From NCBI GenBank assembly GCA_946478675.1, contig CAMLEF010000004.1, positions 1 to 37,145 on the forward strand: a stretch of 37,145 nucleotides of DNA. The letters are read 5' to 3'. Below are positions 31,692 through 37,145 of this stretch, in pieces. This DNA comes from an uncultured Flavobacteriales bacterium. GTDB lineage: Bacteria > Bacteroidota > Bacteroidia > Palsa-965. A program made the position numbers and the translations under genes. The notes under the pieces are model-generated. The model was not told where the DNA came from, searched no databases, and worked only from the letters and a program-made list of their open reading frames with translations. The number at the start of each line of letters is the position of its first letter. Position 1 is the first letter of the stretch.

Positions 31692-33278
31692 ATGGAAAAC
31701 AAGTATAATATTAACCGCAACCGCGAACCGCTCACGCCGGAAGACATCGCAAAGGGTCAGAATTTCGACTCCTTCATGAAGGCGTATGGCGCGCGGCCCA
31801 AACCGTTCTTCCGCTCGTCGACGTTCTACCTGAGCGTGGTAGCCGCAGGCATCGTGATCGGCGTGGGCGCTTATTTGCTCTCCACCGGCACGCCTTCGCA
31901 GCAGCCCGCGCAGCAATCGTTCGTGCAGCCTACGCTGGCGAATATCGACGTGAAGGATACGGCCTTCACCGTGAGCGGCGCGCAGGGCGGCGATTTTCTT
32001 TACGCTACCGGCTCGCTCATCCGTGTCCCCGAAGGCGCGTTCCTCGACAGCGCAGGCAACGTAGTCACCGGGAATGTCGAGCTGCATTACCGCGAGTTCC
32101 ACGATCCGGCGTCCATCTTTCTCGCAGGCATCCCGATGACGTACGATTCTGCCGGCAGCCGTTATCATTTCGAATCGGCGGGCATGCTCGAGATCACGGC
32201 GACGCTGAACGGAAAACCGCTGAAGGTAAATCCCGCACAGCCGATCAAAGTGGCGATGGCTTCTGCAACAAAAGAAGACAAGTTCAACATTTACTATCTC
32301 GATACGCTGAAGAAGAACTGGCAGTTCATCGCGAAAGACAAAGCCGCACTTGTTGCTTTCGTTGCGGATACGGCGAACGTGCAACCGAAAACTAACGCGT
32401 CGAATCTTCAGCCGCCGGTGATGCCGGTGAAAGCCGACAAAAACGTTCCCAGCTTTGCGATCGCTTTTGATCCGAATGAATTTCCCGAGCTGAACGCGTA
32501 CACGGGCGTGCGCTTCCAGGTGGATGAAAAACAAACGCCGTACGATCGCAACGATAAGAAAGTGCAGTGGGAAGATGCGCAGATCAAACGCAACAAAGAC
32601 AACCGCACGTACACGGTTACGTTTACCAAAGGCGATCGCCAGGCGGTTTACGTAACGACGGCTGTAGTCGATGAAGTGAATTATCCTGCGGCGAAAAAAA
32701 CCTACGAGCAGCGTTTCGAGGAATACCAGGCTTCGCTGCTGCAGCGCAAGGAGAAAGAGAAAAAAGAGCACGACGCATTGGAATCGCGCCTGATGAATGC
32801 CGATGCACGCCGCATTTTCGAGAATGATTCGCTGATGAACCGCGCGGTGGCGTTAAGCGCGCTTGCATCAAAGCAGATGGAAAAAGAAGACATGGTGATG
32901 CGCGAATTCATCATTCGTGATTTCGGCACCTGGAATTCCGATTGCCCGTCGAGCCTGCCGGAAGGCGCACAGCTGAACGTGCAACTGCTCGACAGCCGCA
33001 CGAAGAAGCCGCTCGGCGCCAGCCATGTTTTCCTTGTGGAAAAAGGGCGGAATGCTATCTTTACTTACTACAGCAATGCCCTTACTGAATTCCGCTTCAA
33101 CCCCTCTGCAGAAAATATGTTGTGGGCGGTAACTCCCGATGGCAAGCTGGCCGTTCTCGACACCGACGCATTCTCCGGCATCGACCCGAATAAAAAAGGA
33201 GTCGTCACGCTGACGATGCAGGTGAAAGACGCACCGCTTGCCACCGCCGAACAGGCCAGGGCCGCACTCGGCATCTGA
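31692..33278 (+). CDS. Single-pass membrane protein, candidate anti-sigma/sensor
   Basis: 528 residues. A short cytoplasmic N-terminus (1-43: NRNREPLTPEDIAKGQNFDS) precedes one membrane helix (about 45-64: FYLSVVAAGIVIGVGAYLLS) and a large exported part. Residues about 100-180 (GSLIRVPEGAFLDSAGNVV, GNVELHYREFHDPASIFLAG, IPMTYDSAG, FESAGMLEITA) resemble the ZU5-like beta domain of many Bacteroidetes exported proteins. A charged coiled coil (about 330-400: YEQRFEEYQASLLQRKEKEK) and a beta-rich C-terminus (QLLDSRTKKPLGASHVFLVE) follow. The topology and the 7-base gap to the sigma gene fit an anti-sigma factor, but the cytoplasmic part shows no known anti-sigma domain, so this is inference. A 2-base gap joins it to the next gene. 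Confidence 0.82.
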   Translation: MENKYNINRNREPLTPEDIAKGQNFDSFMKAYGARPKPFFRSSTFYLSVVAAGIVIGVGAYLLSTGTPSQQPAQQSFVQPTLANIDVKDTAFTVSGAQGGDFLYATGSLIRVPEGAFLDSAGNVVTGNVELHYREFHDPASIFLAGIPMTYDSAGSRYHFESAGMLEITATLNGKPLKVNPAQPIKVAMASATKEDKFNIYYLDTLKKNWQFIAKDKAALVAFVADTANVQPKTNASNLQPPVMPVKADKNVPSFAIAFDPNEFPELNAYTGVRFQVDEKQTPYDRNDKKVQWEDAQIKRNKDNRTYTVTFTKGDRQAVYVTTAVVDEVNYPAAKKTYEQRFEEYQASLLQRKEKEKKEHDALESRLMNADARRIFENDSLMNRAVALSALASKQMEKEDMVMREFIIRDFGTWNSDCPSSLPEGAQLNVQLLDSRTKKPLGASHVFLVEKGRNAIFTYYSNALTEFRFNPSAENMLWAVTPDGKLAVLDTDAFSGIDPNKKGVVTLTMQVKDAPLATAEQARAALGI

Positions 33279-33280
33279 TT

Positions 33281-33982
33281 ATGAAAATTGCGAAAATCGT
33301 CCCGTTACTTTTTCTTCTCCTGCTGTGCGGCAAGAACCTCGCTGCACAGCAGGATACTTTTTTGGTGAAAGCGATGCAGACGAAGATCGCCGTCTATCCC
33401 GAGAAATTATTTCTTTACCTGAACGAAGACAATCTTTTCCGCATCACCTACAAAGGGAAAAACAAAATGGGGCGCGTGGAGCTGCGCGGCGGAACAGCAG
33501 AGAAAAAAGATTCGCTGTACAACCTGAAAGCAAAGACGGGCGCAAGTGCCATTCTTGTCGTGTACGAAAAACTGAAGAACGGCACAGAGCAGGTCGCCTA
33601 CACGCATACCTACAAATTATTCGCACGCGAAGTCCCGCAGGTTTTTCTCGACCAGGTGCCGAACGATTCTTTCGCTGATAAATTCGCCGTGATCGGCCTC
33701 GGCCGTCTCCGCGCCATTCCGAAATACGGCAGCGACGTTTACATCGTGACGTCGTTCACCATGTATTTCAAGAACGGCAGCAAGTTCGATACGCTGCATG
33801 CGACGGGCAACCAGATGACGCTCGAAATGAAAAAGCGCGTCGACGCGATGGACGTCAAAAACAAAGGCGGCATGCTGCTGTTCGACGACATCAAGGCGAA
33901 AGGTCCCAACGGAAAAGAGATCGAGCTGCCGCCGCTGCGCATCTATCTGCAGGACGGCCCGAGGATCCGTTTCGGGTTGTAA
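33281..33982 (+). CDS. Periplasmic protein with a solo GldM/PorM C-terminal domain
   Basis: 233 residues. MKIAKIVPLLFLLLLCGKNLAAQ is a cleavable signal peptide. The C-terminal third (about 135-230) matches the last domain of GldM/PorM: SFTMYFKNGSKFDT, HATGNQMTLEMKKRV, LLFDDIKAKGPNGKEIELPPLRIYL. GldM forms the periplasmic shaft of the T9SS/gliding motor, anchored by a membrane helix; that helix and the N-terminal domains are missing here. It is probably a free periplasmic protein that copies the tip region of the shaft. Its position as third gene after the ECF sigma factor and the membrane protein suggests a role in sensing or adapting T9SS or envelope state. Confidence 0.8.
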   Translation: MKIAKIVPLLFLLLLCGKNLAAQQDTFLVKAMQTKIAVYPEKLFLYLNEDNLFRITYKGKNKMGRVELRGGTAEKKDSLYNLKAKTGASAILVVYEKLKNGTEQVAYTHTYKLFAREVPQVFLDQVPNDSFADKFAVIGLGRLRAIPKYGSDVYIVTSFTMYFKNGSKFDTLHATGNQMTLEMKKRVDAMDVKNKGGMLLFDDIKAKGPNGKEIELPPLRIYLQDGPRIRFGL

Positions 33983-34005
33983 TTCTCTTCTTTATACAAG
34001 CATTT

Positions 34006-34037
34006 ATATCCGTTTGTAAACGTTTACAAACGGATAT
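34006..34037. promoter_or_regulatory. Perfect 32-base palindrome between GldM-C and ORF6N genes
   Basis: ATATCCGTTTGTAAAC (34006-34021) is followed directly by its exact complement (34022-34037), with no loop. The core TGTAAACGTTTACA has LacI/CcpA-type operator symmetry (TGWAAnCGnTnWCA). A T-rich stretch (TTTTCATTTTTATT) follows, so it might instead work as a terminator for the ECF operon. Confidence 0.6.
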
Positions 34038-34054
34038 TTTCATTTTTATTCCTC

Positions 34055-34062
34055 TACGTTTG
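34055..34062 (+). promoter_or_regulatory. -7 promoter box of the ORF6N gene
   Basis: TACGTTTG matches TAnnTTTG. It leaves a leader of about 100 bases that contains the ORF6N palindrome. The -33 element is not clear. Confidence 0.45.
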
Positions 34063-34121
34063 CGGCCGTTTCGAAATTGTAAGGATATGAACCGGTCGTT
34101 GCAAACGGGATCTCACGAAGG

Positions 34122-34154
34122 AAATTGGAGATCACAATTTGTGACCTCCAATTT
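34122..34154. promoter_or_regulatory. Leader palindrome of the ORF6N gene
   Basis: AAATTGGAGATCACAA (34122-34137) and TTGTGACCTCCAATTT (34139-34154) are complementary except for one position, with a single central T. It ends 14 bases before the ATG at 34169. The same palindrome occurs inside the coding region at 34373-34403. Likely an operator or mRNA structure controlling the gene. Confidence 0.7.
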
Positions 34155-34168
34155 TAATTTGAACTAAA

Positions 34169-34708
34169 ATGAAAAAAGGGAAAGAGAATGTTTTGCCGGA
34201 TGAGGCCGTGATCAGTAAGATCTTTTTTATTCGGGGCCAAAAGGTAATGCTCGACCGCGATCTCGCGTCGCTTTACGGAGTGGAAACAAAAAAATTAAAA
34301 CAGGCGGTGCGTCGTAATATTAACAGGTTCCCTTCCGACTTTATGTTTCAAATGACTGCCAAAGAATTCAAAAATTGGAGGTCACAAATTGTGACCTCCA
34401 ATTCTGATGCAATGGGTTTGCGCTACGCGCCATTCTGCTTTACGGAACAAGGCGTAACCATGTTGTCCTGCATCCTGAACAGTCCGCGTGCGATTGACGT
34501 GAACATCCGTGTGATCCGGATCTTTTCCCGGTTGCGGGAGGCGTTGCTCACCAATAAAGATCTTTTATTAAAGATTGAACAGCTGGAAAAGCAGGTCGTG
34601 CAGAACAGTGAAGATGTAAAGGCTATTTTTGCAGCCCTGCGCCGTTTGCTCGATGTGCCGAAGAAACCGCTGCCGCGCGTAGGCTACCGTACCAGCCATT
34701 CCGATTGA
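34169..34708 (+). CDS. ORF6N domain-containing protein
   Basis: 179 residues. The N-terminal ORF6N domain (about 10-120) is clear: VISKIFFIRGQKVMLDRDLA, SLYGVETKKLKQAVRRNINR, FPSDFMFQMTAKEF, RYAPFCFTEQGVTMLSCILN and RAIDVNIRVIRIFSRLRE. A C-terminal helix (LLLKIEQLEKQVVQNSED) could form a coiled coil. ORF6N is found in phage and bacterial proteins that are presumed to bind DNA; the cellular role is not established. GC is lower than in recJ, which suggests transfer. A 31-base palindrome at codons 69-79 lies in the stretch coding NWRSQIVTSN. It is followed 28 bases later by recJ. Confidence 0.88.
   Translation: MKKGKENVLPDEAVISKIFFIRGQKVMLDRDLASLYGVETKKLKQAVRRNINRFPSDFMFQMTAKEFKNWRSQIVTSNSDAMGLRYAPFCFTEQGVTMLSCILNSPRAIDVNIRVIRIFSRLREALLTNKDLLLKIEQLEKQVVQNSEDVKAIFAALRRLLDVPKKPLPRVGYRTSHSD
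34373..34403. repeat. Perfect palindrome inside the ORF6N coding region
   Basis: AATTGGAGGTCACAA (34373-34387), one central A, and TTGTGACCTCCAATT (34389-34403) form a perfect 15-bp inverted repeat. It is almost identical to the leader palindrome at 34122-34154. Codons 69-79 are encoded here. Confidence 0.9.
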
Positions 34709-34736
34709 TTCGTTTTTTTAACCAACACCTTTCCAT

Positions 34737-36503
34737 ATGCAAGCGACTGAAAATGCTACCTTAGAAAAAATGTCCTCCCAGGCCCAGGCTTCTCCCTCTT
34801 CCGAAAAACGAAACCGCTGGATCCTGCTTCCACAGCCTGATCCGGCAGCTGTAAAAGCGTTGGCATCCCAATTGAACGGCGACACCACCGTGGCTTCCCT
34901 CCTGCTCCAGCGCGGCGTACGTACCTTCGAAGAAGCGAAGAAATTTTTCCGCCCGGAACTCTCCGACCTGCACGATCCGTTCCTCATGAAGGACATGGAC
35001 AAAGCCGTCGCGCGAATGGAAAAAGCGATTGCCGGCGGAGAAAAAATTCTCGTGTACGGCGATTACGATGTCGATGGCACGACGGCCGTGGCTTTGCTCT
35101 ACACGTTCCTGCGCGACCTCGGCACCAACTGCGGCTTTTACATTCCCGACCGTTATGCGGAAGGCTACGGCGTTTCTTTTGCCGGGATCGATTATGCAAA
35201 AGCCAACGGCTATTCGCTGATCGTCACGCTCGACTGCGGCATTAAGGCGAACGACAAAGTTGCGTACGCGACGGAACGCGGCATCGACTTCATCATTTGC
35301 GATCACCATCGTCCCGGCGCAACGCTTCCTGCAACAGTGGCCATCCTCGATCCAAAGCGCGACGACTGCAACTATCCGTACGATGAGCTTTGCGGCTGCG
35401 GCATCGGCTTCAAGCTCGTGCAGGCCATTGCGCAACGCCGGCAGTTGCCGCTCGCTTCCATCACGCCTTTGCTGGAACTCGTTGCTGTGGCCATCGCTGC
35501 CGATATTGTTCCCGTCACCGGCGAGAACCGCGTGATGACGACGTTCGGATTGAAGCAGATGAATTCCGCTCCGCGCGCCGGGTTGAAAGCGATGATGCAG
35601 CTCGCCAACCTGAAGCGACAGGTGACGGTAAGCGATATCGTTTTCGTATTCGCGCCGCGCATCAATGCTGCCGGGCGCATCGAGCACGGAAAATACGCCG
35701 TGGAATTGCTGACGGCAACCGACGAAAACACCGCCCGCGAAGCTGCAGAATCCGTCAACCGCAACAACACCGATCGCCGCGATCTCGACAAACAAACGAC
35801 CACGCAGGCGCTGGAAATGCTCGCAGTGGAAACGACCGTGCGTTATTCGACCGTCGTTTTTCATCCCGAATGGCACAAAGGCGTCGTAGGCATCGTCGCT
35901 TCACGGCTGATCGAAAAATATTACCGCCCGACGATCGTGCTCACGCAATCGAACGGGAAAGTCACCGGCAGCGCGCGTTCGGTAAAGGACTTCGACATCT
36001 ACGAAGCGATCGAAGCCTGCAGCGGGTTGCTCCTGCAATTCGGCGGTCACAAATACGCGGCCGGCCTGACGATGGAACCGGAAAACGTCCCTGCGTTCAT
36101 CGAACGTTTCGAGCAGGAAGTGCGGCTGCGCATCACCGAAGAGCAGCGCGTGCCCGTCATCGAGATCGACCGCGAGCTCTCGTTAGATCATATCGACGGC
36201 AAACTGGTGAACGTGCTGAAGCAATTCGCGCCGTTCGGCCCGGGCAACATGAATCCTGTTTTCCTCGCGAAGAATGTCTGCGACCGCGGCTGGGCGAGAA
36301 TCGTCGGTGAGAATCATTTGAAATTTGATTTGATCACGCCGCATCATCCCGAACGCATTTTCCCTGCCATCGGCTTCGGCCTCGGGAATTTTTTGTTTTC
36401 ACTGAAGAATAAGAATGAAGTGGAGGTGTGTTACTCCCTCGAGGAGAATGAATGGAACGGGAAGGTTTCGTTGCAGTTGAATGTGAAGGATATCCGTTTG
36501 TAA
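34737..36503 (+). CDS. recJ: Single-stranded-DNA-specific exonuclease RecJ
   Basis: 588 residues from the ATG at 34737; an ATG at 34770 (giving MSSQAQ) is an alternative. RecJ degrades single-stranded DNA 5' to 3' in recombination and mismatch and base-excision repair. DHH phosphoesterase motifs: DYDVDGTTA (109-117), DCGIK (166-170) and CDHHRPG (188-194, containing DHH). INAAGRIEHGKYAVELL, HPEWHKGVVGIVASRL and the DHHA1 region GSARSVKDFDIYEAIEACSG with FGGHKYAAGLTM follow. The C-terminal OB-like part includes FAPFGPGNMNPVFL. All catalytic residues appear intact. It sits between the ORF6N and GxxExxY cassettes. Confidence 0.95.
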   Translation: MQATENATLEKMSSQAQASPSSEKRNRWILLPQPDPAAVKALASQLNGDTTVASLLLQRGVRTFEEAKKFFRPELSDLHDPFLMKDMDKAVARMEKAIAGGEKILVYGDYDVDGTTAVALLYTFLRDLGTNCGFYIPDRYAEGYGVSFAGIDYAKANGYSLIVTLDCGIKANDKVAYATERGIDFIICDHHRPGATLPATVAILDPKRDDCNYPYDELCGCGIGFKLVQAIAQRRQLPLASITPLLELVAVAIAADIVPVTGENRVMTTFGLKQMNSAPRAGLKAMMQLANLKRQVTVSDIVFVFAPRINAAGRIEHGKYAVELLTATDENTAREAAESVNRNNTDRRDLDKQTTTQALEMLAVETTVRYSTVVFHPEWHKGVVGIVASRLIEKYYRPTIVLTQSNGKVTGSARSVKDFDIYEAIEACSGLLLQFGGHKYAAGLTMEPENVPAFIERFEQEVRLRITEEQRVPVIEIDRELSLDHIDGKLVNVLKQFAPFGPGNMNPVFLAKNVCDRGWARIVGENHLKFDLITPHHPERIFPAIGFGLGNFLFSLKNKNEVEVCYSLEENEWNGKVSLQLNVKDIRL

Positions 36504-36510
36504 AAGGTTC

Positions 36511-36536
36511 GCCGCAGAGGCGCGGAGAACGCAGAG
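36511..36536. repeat. Left inverted repeat flanking the GxxExxY gene
   Basis: The stretch reads GCCGCAGAG, GCGCGGAG, AACGCAGAG: three CGCRGAG units. It matches the reverse complement of 36951-36976 at 23 of 26 positions. It lies 7 bases after the recJ stop codon. Confidence 0.85.
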
Positions 36537-36564
36537 TTTAATTATTTATATACTATCTATAGCT

Positions 36565-37014
36565 ATGAAAAATCATTACGAATTGACAGGAAAGATTATG
36601 CAGGCTTGCATCGAGGTTCACAAACATATGGGACCCGGCTTATTAGAAAAGGTTTACGAAACTTGCCTGATGCGGGAATTTCATCTTCGCGGAATTAAGG
36701 CTCAGGCACAGGTCGCACTGCCCCTAACTTATAAAGGAATTGAGCTCGACAAATCTTATTCTATTGATATTCTTGTCGAAGATGAGATCATTTTAGAATT
36801 GAAAGCAACAGAAAACATGCTTCCCGTTTTTGAAGCACAGCTAATTTCTTACCTGAGACTTTCCGAGAAAAAAGTAGGTTACCTGATCAACTTCAACGTG
36901 CCGCTGATGAAGCACGGAATAAAACGGTACGTAAGTAATTTCAGCGAAATCTCTGCGCCCTCTGCGCCTCTGCGGCAAACGCTAACGAATGATGACCCTT
37001 CCCAGCAACGATGA
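36565..37014 (+). CDS. GxxExxY family protein (PD-(D/E)XK nuclease-like)
   Basis: 149 residues. It has the signature GPGLLEKVYETCLMREF (GxxExxY at 27-33: G-L-L-E-K-V-Y), then IKAQAQVALPLTYKGIELDK, YSIDILVEDEIILELKATE (D and ExK of a PD-(D/E)XK-type site) and EAQLISYLRLSEKKVGYLINFNVPLMKHGIKRYV. Family members are about 120-130 residues; function unknown. The last 20 or so residues (SAPSAPLRQTLTNDDPSQQR) are encoded by the right inverted repeat and by DNA that overlaps the end of the convergent gene, so the original C-terminus was probably lost or replaced. AT-richer than recJ. Confidence 0.88.
   Translation: MKNHYELTGKIMQACIEVHKHMGPGLLEKVYETCLMREFHLRGIKAQAQVALPLTYKGIELDKSYSIDILVEDEIILELKATENMLPVFEAQLISYLRLSEKKVGYLINFNVPLMKHGIKRYVSNFSEISAPSAPLRQTLTNDDPSQQR
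36951..36976. repeat. Right inverted repeat, inside the end of the GxxExxY gene
   Basis: Inverted copy of 36511-36536 (23 of 26 bases). It lies 5 bases beyond the stop codon of the convergent gene at 36982 and codes for part of the GxxExxY tail (SAPSAPLR). Confidence 0.85.
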
Positions 37015-37145
37015 AAAATGCTTCTTCGCTTCCTCCAGCGATTTCAGCTCCGAGAGGACGATGAGCATGTCTTCGAATTGCTGCTTGTCCTCTAATTCGC
37101 GGATCGCTTTTCTCCGGTCGTTGATCATCAGCTCGATGCTGCGGA
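36982..37145 (-). CDS. C-terminal end of a minus-strand gene, possibly DnaG primase
   Basis: The frame is open from 37145 to a TAG stop (complement of 36982-36984), giving about 54 residues: it ends EEAKKHFSSLLGRVIIR after IELMINDRRKAIRELEDKQQ. The charged helical sequence and the LGRVI ending resemble the C-terminal helicase-binding region of Bacteroidetes DnaG, but the fragment is too short to be sure. It overlaps the last 33 bases of the GxxExxY gene on the other strand. Confidence 0.5.
   Translation of the reverse strand, partial: RSIELMINDRRKAIRELEDKQQFEDMLIVLSELKSLEEAKKHFSSLLGRVIIR

Overview
The window is chromosomal DNA of a member of the Bacteroidota, probably a Chitinophagales- or Sphingobacteriales-like lineage of moderate GC. 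Evidence: two secreted proteins end in type IX secretion (T9SS) sorting domains; there is a DUF2723 GT-C membrane protein, a stand-alone protein with a GldM/PorM C-terminal domain, and a Bacteroidetes-type IspD; and the -7 promoter box TAnnTTTG recurs just in front of start codons. Shine-Dalgarno sequences are mostly absent. No rRNA, tRNA, CRISPR array, transposase or prophage was seen.

Layout. 1-2.0 kb, minus strand: a truncated lipoprotein gene and a CotH-kinase-like T9SS cargo. 2.2-5.2 kb: cytidine deaminase, then pyruvate dehydrogenase E1-alpha and E2, with a large hairpin between them. 5.3-5.8 kb: a RelE/ParE-type toxin-antitoxin module lying between two near-identical terminators. 5.9-8.1 kb: envelope proteins, including one with a CFI-box. 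8.2-11.3 kb: a large DUF2723 membrane glycosyltransferase candidate, convergent with recG (11.4-13.5 kb). 13.6-14.8 kb: a DUF2306 membrane protein and two small membrane proteins. 15.1-16.4 kb: tryptophanase. 16.7-18.5 kb: queA and ispD. 18.5-21.3 kb, minus strand: a T9SS cargo followed by an amidohydrolase. 21.4-23.2 kb: a small secreted protein, a YitT/DUF2179 membrane protein and a cysteine-containing exported protein. 23.4-24.5 kb: rlmN. 24.6-25.9 kb, minus strand: two paralogous predicted outer-membrane barrels. 26.0-27.5 kb: a large exported protein. 27.8-30.6 kb: polyprenyl synthase followed by three overlapping MORN-like repeat protein genes. 31.1-34.0 kb: an ECF sigma factor, a single-pass membrane protein (anti-sigma candidate) and a solo GldM-C protein, tightly spaced. 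34.2-37.0 kb: an ORF6N protein, recJ and a GxxExxY (PD-(D/E)XK-like) protein. The right edge holds the end of a minus-strand gene, possibly dnaG.

Housekeeping functions (central carbon metabolism, tRNA/rRNA modification, isoprenoid and quinone-chain synthesis, recombination and repair) are mixed with cell-envelope genes. The most unusual content is in the spacers and small cassettes. The ORF6N gene carries the same palindrome in its leader and inside its coding region. The GxxExxY gene is bracketed by inverted copies of a three-unit RCRCRRAG word that also occurs elsewhere in the window. A 24-bp hairpin family sits 4-9 bases beyond the stop codons of three minus-strand genes. Several other spacers are large composite palindromes. 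The ECF/membrane protein/solo-GldM-C trio is the best candidate for an undescribed protein system.
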